In this document: piece by piece, positions 1 to 13,490 of the stretch
Position numbering within the stretch: the stretch's first letter is position 1
How the letters are laid out: the number at the start of each line of letters is the position of its first letter
NCBI GenBank assembly: GCA_036785705.1
Contig: JAWUZG010000018.1
Span: 7,599,501-7,663,500 of the forward strand
DNA: 64,000 nt
Reading direction: 5' to 3'
Source of the DNA: Acanthornis magna
Taxonomy: Eukaryota; Chordata; Aves; Passeriformes; Acanthizidae
Notes under the pieces: model-generated
The model's database searches: none
Told to the model about the DNA's origin: nothing
What the model saw: the letters and a program-made list of their open reading frames with translations, nothing else
Position numbers and translations under genes: made by a program

Positions 1-1959
1 AGCATCTTTCCTCTGGTTCCATCCAAGGCCAAATTCTACCAAAACAATGATTAACAAGGTCTTTTTAAACCTTTAGACCATGTATCCTTATTCTGCTTAG
101 TATCTCTCACTCATTTTCCATTATTGGCTCTCAGATATTAACAGAAACACAATGGAGCTCTCAGAGGCTTATACTCACTAATTCTAAAGCAAGGATCTTC
201 ATTCCTCTTTCAACTTTTTTCATTATGTTTGGGAAGAACTATTGACAAACATTGACAGTTTTCTTTACAGTATGACTGAATTCTTTACAGTCAGAATCCT
301 CTCTCTTTGATATCTGTGGATGATTAGACAAATGCCAGATTACTGACTTGCAGAGAATTTTTTCACTACTTTTGATAAATTAATTTGATATTGCCTAGTT
401 TCCTTGTACTCATTTGTCTGCATCTGTTCCTTTGTCTTATCTTTAGATGATTTTTGAGGCTGGACTGTGGGGTTTATCCAAACTTCATAGAACTCTTCCC
501 ACAGTGGAGTCTCAGTCCATGACTAAGGCACCACTTGATTTTGTTAATAACAGCCATACCTTAAAGGCTTAACTGATTTTCAGCTGTACCTAAATGCACA
601 TAATTGTTAATAAACTAGCTCTTATTTGTATTAGAATTGCTTAAATTTAAGGTTTTTTTCAGTAATTTAGTCTTCTTTGTAATTAGCAATAGTGAGAAAC
701 ATATGGTTACTCTTTTTGATCTGAGCAACTAACCATATTTTGAGATCTCATAGGTTATTCCCACTGGATGGAGAAATTGATGGGGTAAATATTCTTTGAT
801 GTTTATTTTTCTTTATTTTTGAAAATGTTTATTTCCAAGAAAGAAATTACCTTTTTCTTGAAAGTATCAGGATTTAAACTGCCAGAAATAATGCATTCCC
901 AACACAGTACCCAAGCAATAATACACTTTGTGGACTTCTTCTAAGGCATATATGAGCATTAGTTCTTTTTATGTCTTCAGTTATTACTGAGCTTTGCTCC
1001 ACTTCTTAATTTGAAGTCTCTTCTATATATACATATCTCTATGCATTTGCAAGCTAAGCAAAACTGTTTCACTATCTTTATTTGGATTTCTGTTTTGAAT
1101 CTGAAAACTCCTGCTTGCCTACATGGAGGGCTTGAATGACCTCTTACAAGTATTATAAATAAGCATCGAGTTCATCTCCATCCAAATAATGCATCAATTA
1201 AAAGGAGGTTTCTTTCAGTAATTGTTTGCAGATGCATTTACTATGGATTTTGCTTCATGGTCTGTAAAATCCTAACAGATAATAAAACTGGTTTTGCATT
1301 TTGGCATTGTAAATCTCTAGAAAAACTGTTTCAAAAACATAAAGGATTTTTCACAGATGACTGGAAATTCAACATTCACATTGAGACATTGAGATCTCTC
1401 CATTTTAAAGCCATAAGAAAAATATTTTTTATGCAGTAAGATAGACAAAAGTTGTAGGAAGTCCTTTACTAACCCTGACTGTGCTCTGTTTCAGAACATG
1501 TCAGAAAGGCAGCCAGAACCTTTGCATGTAGCTTTAGGCTTTGCTGTTTGTGTGTATTTGGAAGACTCAGTTGTGGCTATATGGTTATGTCATGTGATTT
1601 TGTGGTGTCATGAATAAAAGGCACATCACAGACTTCATTATAAACTGTAAATAATGTAGTACAGCCCTTGCTAAACCGTATGTAATAGCTCTGTTAGTTT
1701 TACTCACACATTCCATAACTAGTATTCTGCTGTCACTTTTTATTAGCACATTTTAACTAAAAGCTTCTTGTGAAGTCTAATATACTGTGATATGTTAAAG
1801 AATGCATAATGTATTCCTGTCAGGAAAAATCCTTTTCAATTGCCTTCATTTTTCCTTTGCACTTTCGAATTCTAAATTTGTTTGTATAATCTTCTGCTCA
1901 CACCGTGTATGTAACTACTGTCTCACAGTAGCTGTGGGGTAAAAAAGCTAATTTGGGAT
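1..1959. other. AT-rich non-coding DNA, nothing recognised
   Basis: No frame longer than about 60 codons is present, and there is no repeat, RNA gene or splice-bounded open segment that I can name. It is read as distal upstream sequence of STX18. Confidence 0.5.
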
Positions 1960-2535
1960 TTGTATCAATACTTTGTGTCATTTCTTTGGATCCCAGTTCA
2001 TGCTGAGACTCTCTTTGCTGCTCCTACTGGAGCATTATCATTTCGGCTTATTTATTCATCTGTAAGTCTTACACCTCTGCTAGTTCTGACAAGTAATGGT
2101 CAGTTCTACCAATGCCGAGTTCCATGGGGTAAAGGAACATATGAATTTGCCTCACAGACCCAAGACTGTGCCCTGCCCTGCTTCTGGCATGGACTCCTCC
2201 AAGCCTGCTCTGGTTTGTCATGTTTGCCGAGAGGTGTGAGTGTTTTGGGAAAAGGGCTCCCGAATGGGGTGCTGTGGCTCCTGGATTGTGCCACCAAACT
2301 TGTGCCAGTTTGCCTAGGCAGAATCACAGTTAACATTTTGTGGTCTATATACTTTGTTCTTTACTTGGCAGTGTTCACATCACTGGGGCATTATTTTCAA
2401 CCAGCCTTAGACAGGGGCAGATACAGAAAGTTGAGTGACATCTGTTGCAGTTCCATATATCCATCCTCAAATGATATGTGCAAATTTCTGCAGCCCCACG
2501 GAAGAAGTTCTTTTTCAGCCTCATTTATAGTGTAA
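1960..2535 (+). other. 191-codon open frame without an ATG start, unassigned
   Basis: The frame is open from a TTG codon to a TAA. Its first ATG lies well inside it. The translation has no domain I recognise, is uneven in composition and contains several hydrophobic runs. The DNA from 2,100 to 2,330 is somewhat richer in G and C than its surroundings. It could be chance, a worn transposon or a conserved non-coding block. I do not call it a gene. Confidence 0.15.
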
Positions 2536-2673
2536 CAAAGTAGTTGTTATGAACTGTAACCTTTCAACACTGATCTTGATGAATATGCAACAAAAAGATA
2601 AGGTTTTTGAAAAAAGCAGTTGCAATGATCTAACTATAATAATACCTAGCTCTTGTACTGTCCTTTTCATCAA

Positions 2674-2730
2674 CTGATCTCAGAGCACTTTAGAAAGGAG
2701 ATCGGTATCATTATCCCCATTTTACTCATT
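2674..2730 (-). repeat. MIR / core-SINE-like ancient relic
   Basis: The stretch reads CTGATCTCAGAGCACTTTA, then a short gap, then TATCATTATCCCCATTTTAC. This is the reverse complement of the 3' part of the amniote MIR-type repeats, in which a '...GGGGATAATGATA...' segment is followed by 'AAAGYGCTTTGAGAT'. Only the tail survives. The match is recognised by eye, not by a repeat search. Confidence 0.6.
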
Positions 2731-5700
2731 GGCTTCATTTTCTTACAGTTCATTGTCCTGATTTGCAAAATGTATACAAAACTCTTTATATTCATCTTTC
2801 AGACCCAATGTGAAGTGGGAGTTATACTCACTCTGGCATGAGAGGGTGCTTTTTGCCTTTCACATCCTCCAACCCCTACGCACACAGACCCTTCTTTTTT
2901 TTCCTGACTGAGTGGTTTTGCAGAGCAGAGATCAAAAGGAAATTTATCAGTATCTGTCTCCCTTCAGACCATTGAAGCCAGACTTCTGACAACTGTGTAG
3001 CAGCCTTAAAGCTGAAAGAAGCATCAAGAACGGGGAAAGAAAAGAAAGAAAAAGTCCCATGGCTACACTGTCATTGTCAGATTACGGAAGAGGAAACTGC
3101 AGTGTGAGAGCACCACAGATGCTTTGAAGGTAGGGAGGCAGGGGCTGGGGACTGCGGCCTCTCTTGATTGTTGGTTTGTCCAACCCAAGAAAATTCCAGG
3201 GCCCCAGTCCCCAAAGACACTTGAGCTCTGAAGTTAAAACAGCATCCTTGTGTGCTTTACACTTGTGGTTAGAGGTGATCTAAACTGCTGTAAACACATA
3301 AAATTCATCAGAAAGTACCAAGTGTGTAATTTAAACATAGTCCTTTCTTCATCTAGCTACTAAAACTAGGGCAACAGGGTTCAGAACTTCTCTGTTAGAA
3401 AAACTCTTGTGTATAAATGCTGAAACCTGGAGTAAAAACTTACTAGTCTGAACTTTTCCAGACTCCAAGGGATTCAGGCTAGGGATTGTCTGAAGCTCCT
3501 TGCTTAAATACTCAGCCAAGACTGCTGAGGTGATATTAGACAGCACAGACTGTTCAGCTAAACCAGAGGAAAAGTCAGTGGCTCCTTTTATGTCAGATGT
3601 GCTCAGTACCCCTTAAACAGTATCCTCTATCCACAGTATTCCAAGTGATTTCACTAAAGCACTGGGGAGAGTTCTGCTTCTGCATTGCTTGAAATAATCA
3701 TGTTAGTTATGTGATTCACTGATGAAAGAGGAGCAGATAAATCCCTGAGCTCTGGACTTGGAAAGCAGAAAGAAATGATGGATGAACCTTCTGCATTGGC
3801 AATTCAATTGCGTTCAGATAATGAATCAAATGTTTAGCTGCTTATCCAGACCGTATCCCCCCAAAACTCTCCAAACAGTTCTATCTGACACTGGGACTTC
3901 ATCCAGCTCCCTTTGAAATCAATTAACAGACTCTCACTGACTTCAGCTGGGAGGCCATCAGGCCCTAGGGCTCAAACAGGTTTGCTCTCGCGTGACTTAC
4001 AGATTGTTTTGCATTGTGGTTGAGATGGGGACAAGGTTGACAGAACACTAGTCAAAAGATAAATCTCCAGTCAGGGAGAAATGGGACAAGTGAAAATTCA
4101 AAGGACTTTTAAAATCCTCTAAGAAAACCTCTGGTGGCACACCATTATCATGTATTTATTTTCTTTAGAAAATAGTTGATTCAGTTTAGGCTTTGTGGAT
4201 AAAGAAAACCAAAACCAAACCCAGACGTTCTTATTTGGACTGTTCTGGTTCACCCACGTCAGTGAAATGCATTACATTTTATTGTCAATAGATAATTACT
4301 TTGAACTTAATGACCAAGCGGTGCATTTTGTTAATGAGTAGGACCTGAAAGAACCTTTTTGAACAACATTCAGATTTACCTTTGAATTAAATAATGGCAG
4401 CATATCTAGCAAATTCTCCACCCATGGTGAGGGAAGAGTTCAGAGGTTCCGTATGGCAACTTGCACCAAACAAAGGGAAGCTGGCCAAAGAGGTAAATTA
4501 ATTGGGACACATCGTCTCAAAGTTTTGCACAGTGCCATTTCTACCCAGAGATACTCAACAGGATGTGGTTACATTTCATCTTCTTGACATTTCAGAAATG
4601 TGTCTGAGTCTGCATTGCTGAACCCTTTTCAGATTTAAGAGCTGTCAATCCCAATACTTTTGTGTGACAGTGTAAATAAGAAAAGGATAAATGTTTGTAG
4701 GGAGGCTGTCAACATAGTGTTCATGTATTTAGAGGGGGAAAAACTCTGTACATTACTAGCAACTAAAACCAGAATTTTTTTTTCAGGAAATAACGTTGGG
4801 GTTTAATTTATTTTTTTTTCTAAATAAGATGTAAAACATTTCTAATTGAAATATAAAAAACTTTAAATCAACAATTTTCTCATTAAAAAATACCAGACTG
4901 ATAACAAAATGACACTTTCTGATAAGAAGAAACTTTGTGGTAAGAAAAGGAGCCAGTTCCATTAATAAATCCTTGTATCTTCATAACTACTTGACAGATA
5001 TTTCTGGACTCCATGGTTTTCCTTCCAAATTAGCCTTATTAATTTGAAGGGGAGAAAAGAACACAGATGTGTTTTGTCTCTGTGCAGCAGTTGGGGCACA
5101 GTTGCAGAATTCCTCTTTATTAATCTCTTTGTCTGTAGACGCCCAAAAAAGGGTTTGAAAGGCCTCAAAGAAGTAAAGCTCCAGGTGTCAAAGTCATGGT
5201 GCCATTTTAGGCCACCTCCATGAGAACATTGAGCTCCTTTGGCACAGCTGAGAGGAGCAGCTGTGGGGACAGCCATCTACCCAGTGTGGCCATGCACACT
5301 CATAGGAAAAGATTCCAGTATAAAAGATTCTAACATAAAAAAACTACAGAGAGCTGAGACAAAGACCATACACACCCTAAAGTGCATATTTCTGGCCCTA
5401 GTCTGCTGCCTGAGAATTGTTTCGTAAGCTTCTGTAGGGTGACTGTGGTCTGAAGATTTTGGGGAAGGTACAATTGAGTATATGCCTGCACAAAGAGCTC
5501 CAAATGCCAGACAGAATTGAGTCCAAAACATTTTTTAATCCAATTTTCTTATTATTATCTTCCACTTGAGTTAAAGGCAAATGGAAAACAGAGAGATCCA
5601 TGGTGCTTGTTTTTATAGCTGTTTTCAGGCTAGTTCATAGTCTGGTTCTCAGGCACTCATAGAGGTTTAGTTGGACTCACAACACTGAAAGAGAATGTTC

Positions 5701-8700
5701 ATATGCAAAACATTTCCCTTTATAATGAGCAGAGATCATGACAACCTTTCCATTCCTTCTGCCTTCAAAAACCAACTTCATGAAATGTAATTTGAGGCCT
5801 TAAACCATGTGACACAATCCTACTAACTGTAAAAAAATAATCTGAAACAAAATGTTATTTTATCTATTAGTTACTATTTCTGAAAGTTATCACATATTTT
5901 TAAGTTCCACTCAGTGGTGGATTATGTGAAAGCTCTTTCCTTGAGGAAATAGGCAGACTTTGTATTGGTTCTGATAATTTGGCTTCACTGCATCTGATGA
6001 AGGAAAAAGAAGTAAATCGGGACTTGAAGTATGTTTCTTGCGAATCTTCTGTGTCTTCTCTGCATGTAATTTAATGTTGGTCTTATCAGTAGCAGGTTGC
6101 CTCTCCTGCCTGGATCTTTTACTTGTGGTACAATGTACACAGTGCTGTAGAAGACAAAGCATGCCTGATACGTCACATCGAAACCACAGGAATGCCGTGA
6201 GGCTTTTTCCTCAGTCTAAATTTGTCTGAAGGAATTGGCCATAAATCCCAGGGCCCTGAGTGTGCTCATCCAAATGTGATCACTGCGAGGTGCAGTTTGG
6301 CAGATGCTGCATCACACTAGTGGCCAAAGGCTGTCCTGGAAACTTCTCCCAAAAGTGGGCATAAGGATTAAATGGTTTCTTCAGAGAGCTAAACAATGAG
6401 AACCTGAGGCAAAGGAACCCTAATTCATAGCAAAGAATAATAGCGTTGTTTGCATTCTCAGTAACGTAAGAACACAAGGCAAAAATGATAATTTATTCAG
6501 AACAGTTTATTATGAATGTCCAGATTCTACAAAAATCACCAAAAAATTCTTCCTTCTCTTGTGGTGTTTATCACAACATAATGAAAATCTCTTTAAGACT
6601 GTTTTGGGCAACAGATGCTTGTAGAAAACCCCTTTGTGTTGTGGGTAAACTCATAAGAGAATGTATTCTTCCACTGAAAGTACTGGAAAAAATAGCTTTA
6701 GATACACATCATCATGGTGGAGATCAGATAGAGCTCATGGAACAAAAATCTTATCTGTTTGTGCAGGTTATTTGGGAGGACTGTGTTGGCATTGTAGTTT
6801 CAAGCCTGATCTCACCGATTCTCAGAAACATCTACCCTTTTTTGTCTAATATGTGCATATGAACCAATGGCAGTGCAATTTTTCTGACAGAGGATACCTT
6901 GTGAACTCCTCACACACGTATTTCAGAAGAAATTCAAATTAGCACATAAACTTTATGTTCTTTAGAGTAATTAATTTGTTCTAGAAGATATTGTTTTATA
7001 AGAAAATAGCTACAACCACTGGGATGTTTCTTTGTCATGAAATGTCTCAGGTGATATAATTCTTAATAGTCAGGTCAAATCACACATCTGTAAGTCTAAT
7101 TGCTCTCTGGAAAGGCATGCTAGAGCACAACCATGACTGAACAGCAATTAAATTGAAAGCTGGAAAAGCAAAGCTGGATAGAAGAATGGCAAAATTATAT
7201 ATTAGGCCCTTTTATTTACTGGCTTTAACAGGCCATATGCTGAAGTCCTGACTCAATTCTTAATAGCCTAGCTAAACAAAACCATCACTCAAGTTAAAAA
7301 GTAATAATTAAATGATAGATCAACAAAGGAGGTGGATTTGGGGATGGAGGGATTAAATAGTAAGATGGACATTTTCACTATTTTATCCATTACAACCGCC
7401 ACATTTCTTAGGGATATGATAAAGCAAACCAAATTTTCAGAAAACTGGAATCCACACAGGAAATGGTCTTTTCTCAGTTGGAAAAATTCCTTTTTTTTGT
7501 TCTTATTCTCTCCAGAACTCTCTTCTCATTTTTTCTTTGACATTCTTTGCCTACTACCATATTCATCATGATTGTGATATATTTGAAGAAAGAGTATGTG
7601 TTGATAAACCTCCTCATTCATTATGGACCCAAAATGCAATTACAGCAATTACATATAATAGTGGCAATACACTTTTAAAAGCCTCGCTGAGACAGCTGCC
7701 TTGAAACAGTAATGAACACCCATGGTTTAAATCACTTATGTCTGAGATTAGCTTTTTGCCTCACTTACTTCCTACAAACGTTATGGAAAGTATTTAAGAC
7801 AGAACAGCACAGACTTGTCATTGAAGTTTTGTGGCAAAACATGCAAAAAGAAGACTTAAAAACAGAGATGACAGTGACCTACTGCATTGCTCTAATTTCT
7901 TAATTGCTTATTCCTACATGCAGAATTGAGACTCTTAGGAAATGTTTTAGGAAGACATGAACTCTTTCTCTGCCAAAATAGGTGGCTGATCATCACAACT
8001 TCAGCACCACTTGATAGAAGAAAATCCCTCCCCATAAGCTCTACTCTGGGATCTGCTGTGTGTCAAGAACATTTGAAATGTAAGTCCCACTTACGTGCTG
8101 AGTAAACTTTCCGGTCTTGGTAGGTGCTGAGTTTTTCTGAAACACTGGTTCTCTGAATTTCCAGTGATGAATTCTAGAAAAAGGAAAAAGTTACAAATGT
8201 CTGTTACCTGTGGTTTAGACTACAAAACACTTTAAGGAAAAAATCCTGGTGTTTATCTCCTAAAAACCCATTTGACTCTTACTTGAGCTAAAGAACTATC
8301 TCCTGACTCTTTAACAATCAAATATGTTTTCCTCTTCATTCTATATCAATTGATGGACATTTTTTTCAGATAGACTTTCCTGTAGACAGGAAGCAATACC
8401 ATCAGCACATAGCCACAGAGTTTCTGCATTTCTCTGGTTCCATACTGCCTGACTCACTGCATTTTCAGCCATCATCATCTCGTATTTTTAGAATTTTTAT
8501 GATTAGCACTTTAAAATGACTGGAGACTTCTGGAAAAGCTGGATGATACTAAGCTATCACAATCTGACAAAGTTTGCACATCTGTTATTCTGCCCAACCC
8601 AATGGCAGGAGGCATGTGCTTTAGATATGTATTTATTTGTGCACAATTACAGGAACTGCAGTATATGCTGATGGTGAGGTTTTTTCCATAAATAGGAATT

Positions 8701-9240
8701 TGACTCCTAAAGTGGCGCTCAGGTAGAATTAGGAACTTTCTGTCTCATTCATTCTTAACCCATAATCACCAGATAATAAACTGCATCTTTCTGCCCCACT
8801 GCATCAATTCAGCATCACTCTCATTGCATTTTTTCTTTTTAACCCCATTCTGAGTTATTTAACTTTTTCATTGCACTGGAAGCTTTGCAGTATTAAGTCC
8901 TCCAGGTTATTTCAGAAGGCAGATGATAAAATACTAGCTACGGCACTATTTAGCATTATAACTACACATCTCATGGGACACAGCCCCTAAAGTACGGTAG
9001 GTGAAGCTTTCAGAGGAAGAGCAGGTAAAGAAAGAAAAAAGAACACAATTGAACAGTAATGTTTAAATAGCAAAATTTTAGTCATTAAATACACATTGAC
9101 ATGTAACAGGTGATTCATATTCCCATGCAATTCAAATCCATTTGGACACGATGAGGAGAGCGCTGGAGATCAGTTGGGAAGCAGTAAGTAACTTGCAAGA
9201 TTAGACTTCTATAACGATGTCCTTAGAATTACCTTTTTTT
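2731..9240. other. AT-rich non-coding DNA, little recognised
   Basis: No supported gene is present. Open frames here, such as one of 125 codons near 6,485-6,862, have no recognisable domain and look like chance. A short TCTCACTGACTTCAGCTGGG string near 3,932 resembles the core of an old repeat that recurs at 10,084, 20,576 and 25,530. Confidence 0.45.
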
Positions 9241-9560
9241 ACTCACCACTAATCACTTCTACTGCCTTTTTTTCTTATTCACTTTATTTATTTCAAGGGG
9301 ATTGATAAGGCCCTTAAGGCAGTCCCATAATGATACTAATTAATTAATAATTGGTAGCAATTTGGGTGTGTTGAAGAGCTGACCTCAGATAATTCATGCA
9401 TTGTGACATGATGTACTTGACAGTGCCAGCAGCAGAAACAGCAGGAGTGCCATCCTCCAGCTGCCAGAACTAATTATGAGCAGTTTGTCTTTTTCCTCAA
9501 TGGCAGATTCTGTTTGTTTCACAACAGCCAATTTAAAAGTCACTTTTAATATCATCATCA
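9241..9560. promoter_or_regulatory. candidate conserved regulatory element with homeodomain sites
   Basis: A block of balanced composition contains the cluster TAATTAATTAATAATTGG at about 9,339-9,356, which offers several overlapping TAATTA/TAATNG homeodomain sites. It continues as low-redundancy sequence with CAGCTG-type and TAATTA-type motifs (GCTGCCAG, AACTAATTATGAG). The texture suggests a conserved non-coding element of the STX18-MSX1 interval. That is inference, because no alignment was possible. Confidence 0.25.
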
Positions 9561-12000
9561 ACAAAAGAATACCTGGAAAAAAATGTGATCACTTTTGACT
9601 GAGAAACTGAAGAATGAGTTAGAGTTCCACGGTCGCTTTTGCTAATTCAAACAGTGAAAAAGCAGGTAAAAAGCAGATGGAAAGTCTCTCACAGGAAAAC
9701 ATAAAAACTGTTACTGCTTTTGCACAATTGGTGTGATGCTGATGAGTTAGTTAATACAGCAATTTAAACAACATAAAGTCCCCTACTGAAGCTCTTATAT
9801 TATGTGATCAAGCTTATAACAAAGTACCATTGGCTACATTTTCTATGAAAATTAATTCTGTGTAAGTCTTAGCAGAGATAAGGTGCTGAGAAAGTCATGT
9901 AGTCTTATAGACAGTGTTCGTTGACGTAGAAAGTAATTCAGTGTTATGAATTCTCATCCTTCCTATTACTTAGTATGCTTACACCATTAAAATCCTGTCT
10001 TAAAATTTCATCCTTCTTCTATAGTAAGGTGAAAAGGTTAATTCCCAAGGGACTAATCCTGTGAGGTGCTGGGCTCTCTCAGCTCCCACTGACTTCAAAG
10101 CTAAATATTTGCTTCACATGAAAGCCTCTTTAATTCCCCATTACTGTAAGGTATACTTGTATACAACAGTGGGAGCAGTTGTCATTATAAATCAGACAGT
10201 TTATCAGGGGAGCTATTCTCCAGGGCAGAGCAGATTCTAACACACCACGACATACTTTATTTGTTAGCCTCAGTTCCACAGGAATTTTATTCAGGCAGAC
10301 ACCTCAAGGCATGCATCTTTTCAAAGTGTTTAGGCAGGAAGAGAAATTCAAATTAGATACACTTACGATGCAAATGCATTATTATTTAGCTCAAAACGAC
10401 TGAGGCTCAGGGGTTGTAAATCCTGCCATAAAGAGATCTTTCAATTACCTTCTGTTCAGTGAATCAGAGAAGAGGAACCCTTTCCCTGGCTTTTTCATGC
10501 AGAACAAATTTGACTCCCAAACAAATATCAATCACCATAATACTCTATATTTTGGCCTTTATATGGACCTAACTCCAAGCTGTTTTATATGGGGTTTTCT
10601 TTTAAGATGGTGTCAAACCAAAACTTGTATCTTTAGTGTGACTGAATCTGAACCCAGTCCTGAATGGCTCCTCCCTTTGTAAGCTCAGCAAAATTCCAGA
10701 GTAGAGGATGTGTGAAACCTGGAGCCAGATCTAGATCTGACTTAGGAATTTTTTCTTTCCTTTGAAATTTCATTTCTTCCTCAGCTCATTCCTGTCCTTC
10801 GTACCAAACTTCCAAACTACAGATAAAATGTATTACTGCTTTCCCTCTAATATTTCCACAGCATGACTTTTTCTGGTGTCTCAAATTTCCCTTCACATCC
10901 TCACTTGATATTTGACTTTTCTAACATTCAGTTGATTCTCCTTCTGCTGTCCCCATCTGATACCATCTGCCTGTTTAAGACATGGCTACTATAGTCTTTA
11001 CCTTCCATGGAATCCTTTTGTTAGTTTCTCTGATTCCACCGCACCAAATTCACACCTTATTCCCCTCAGAATGCCTTGAATTTTTTCTTTTCCATTTCCT
11101 CATCTCTGTTTTTGTGTTATGCTGATCAATTACATCTGCCTGCTCCCCAGCACCCAAATTTCATATTTCCATCCTGAGTTTTGTGGTACAAAACATTGGG
11201 AAAGTTTGTTTCTGCTTTGATCTTCTGAAGAGGTAAAAGAGCAGACAAACACAACATCACTTTTCATAGATCTTTAAAAAGCCTGTGAACACCTGTGCCC
11301 ACAGATAATGCCTTGACTGGGATTTTCCTTTGCAGTCAGCATAAGGCTTCAATCAGTATAGTTCTTGGCATGTATATCGACTCTTTAGATTGTCTACAGG
11401 AAAATTCAGCTTCTCATTGCACAGTGATGATTGTATAAGTGATAGTTTAAAGCTTCTGTCTAACACAAACTAAAGGAAAGAAACAATTCCACAGATACAC
11501 AAAGCCATCCCAACAAAATTTTACAAAAAGCCTATTTCTCTGACATGGAGAATCTGCAGGCTCAAGTTTTAAATTCCTTATATCTAAAAAAAAAATCCTT
11601 AGATCCATATTTAAATATCATTTGAGGACATATTTATAACAATACATATATTCCAGCAACATTATTTGCAAATGTATATTGCATATATGTTAGAACAACA
11701 TTCAAATGTCTTCTTAGCAAAACCTGTTAGTGAAGCTCATATTCATCAAATGAAATATTTGTTTCATTCATCAAGTTAAGTATTTGGTTGTATTCTAACT
11801 GTATACACATATTTGCTCACAGAATAAATGAATTTTTACCGTTTTCAATGTATTTTAAACAAGACCATGCTCATCCAAAACAATCGCGTGTGACTGCAGC
11901 GCTAGTGAAAAGTGCCAAATAAATATCTTCACAGACTGCGATTTCCTGTGGGTTTCATCTAGAAACTATTGCTTTACATGGGCGATTGTAGAAGGCACAG
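9561..12000. other. non-coding DNA, little recognised
   Basis: Nothing gene-like is seen. A CTCCCACTGACTTCAAAG string at about 10,083-10,100 resembles the core of the old repeat described at 25,475-25,592. Confidence 0.45.
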
Positions 12001-12200
12001 GTCCTGTGGTTAGGGAATGGAGGCTGTGTCAGGAGGTCAGGGCTCCACTCTCCTGCAGAACCTGCTCAGGCCACTCACCTGAGCTCTTTGTAACTCACTT
12101 TGCCCATCCATGAGGGGATTTAATCTTCCCTACTGACTCCACTGGGAAGTTATGAAGCTTATTTTGCTAATGTTCATTTAAGTGCTTTGGAATATTTGGC
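12001..12200 (+). repeat. MIR-like amniote SINE, near full length, degraded
   Basis: The element reads in the expected order: a GGAGGTCAGGGCTCCACTCTC-like segment, CTGCTCAGGCCACTCACCTGAGCTCTTTG, a CCCATCCATGAGGGGAT segment, a short gap, and AAGTGCTTTGGAATATTTGG at the end. These are the successive blocks of MIR/core-SINE elements of amniotes (drawn-out tRNA-derived body, 'GGGGAT' box, 'AGTGCTTTG' tail). Divergence is high, as expected for a repeat older than birds. Confidence 0.6.
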
Positions 12201-13330
12201 TTGAAAAGAAAGCTTCTTTTTTGTGGTGTTGTTTTTCTCCATAGAACTTGTACTACGTTTACAGTCATGGTACCAGCCCTACAACACCACTAATGAAACT
12301 GAGTCCTAATGAGAAGAGTGTCTCCCATACTGTAACTTTTTTTTCTTTTCTGTTTCCTCTTGTCATATCAGTTCAGGTGATGCTTTCTGTAGTTTTTTGG
12401 GGGGTTTGGGGATTTCTTGCTTTGCTTTGTCCAAACTAAAGCCACAAAGGCTGAAAAGCAAATAATAAACCTTTCAGACTACCGCTCTCAACCAAAAAAA
12501 AGGGGGGAAAAAGTTTGGATTGTGTGCATTTCAAACTATTTTTAAATTAGCCTCCATGAGTGTGTATAGCAAGAAAATACGACCACAGTGCCACAGCTTC
12601 AGAGATAGTATCACGGGTTCTTGAGTCTATGCAGGCCTGCTTAGGTCTTTATCTGTGATCCCACTATCTAAACAAAAGCTTAGCTTTCTTTTGCTGTCCT
12701 TATCTTGTTCGTCAGTTGATTGTTTGTAAAGTATCTCAGTGAACAAGACCCAAATGAAAATGACTGTTCGTGTATAATTTGTTTGGATCAGATTAAATTG
12801 GAAAGAAGGTAAAAGTGAGAGAGAAAGTAGAATGCACTTACAAATGAGTAGCGAAGGTCAAAACGAATTACCAAACATCGTGCTTGGAGCTTTCTCTTGC
12901 TCTTGTCTGACTTTTCTGTGCACTTCGTGGAAAAAGGTAGCTAAAGCAGCAGGTCCACTGAAATTCTTTAGATCGTGTGAATTTGAAATGTCTCTTTTTA
13001 TTGTAACATAAGAAAATGTCTTGGGAAGAGTAAAACAATCTGACACAGTTAAATCTAACACAGTTCGCTTCCTTTGTCACACTGTTGACTGCTGTGCGCA
13101 ATTCTTCCAGTGCGTGCTATTTCTTTCTGTTATACTCTGCATTTCTCAGCTGATTAATTTTAATTGCTGTATCAGTGCAAGTCTTTAAAATTGATCCTAT
13201 GTTTTTTTGCAAGAAGACTCAGAAGCCTGACTGGGATGTGATTTGGAAGTAAGACAGTAACCATGTTAAATTTTTCTGTTGTTGTTCCCTCTTTGTATTG
13301 CAATAAAACCTGTTTGTGAGAGTTCAACTG
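12201..13330. other. non-coding DNA, nothing recognised
   Basis: No supported gene, repeat or RNA is visible. Short frames on the minus strand near 12,858-13,101 overlap each other and look like chance. Confidence 0.45.
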
Positions 13331-13490
13331 TTTTTTTCAGAAGCAGCACTCTTATGACTTCATTTCAAGTAGATAAGATAATCAAAGGATGCCTGGGGAA
13401 TTAAAATCCTTGCAAGACATCATGACTTGCCAAAGGCACAGCAGGCCAACAGCATCAGGGCCAGAATTCCAGAGATCTGTTGTGCTTCAG
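13331..13490 (+). repeat. MIR-like relic (core segment)
   Basis: ATGACTTGCCAAAGGCACAG followed by CAGGCCAACAGCATCAGGGCCAGAATTCCAG resembles the 'GACTTGCCCAAGGTCACACAGC' core and its downstream part in MIR elements. The element is short and divergent, and the ends are approximate. Confidence 0.4.
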
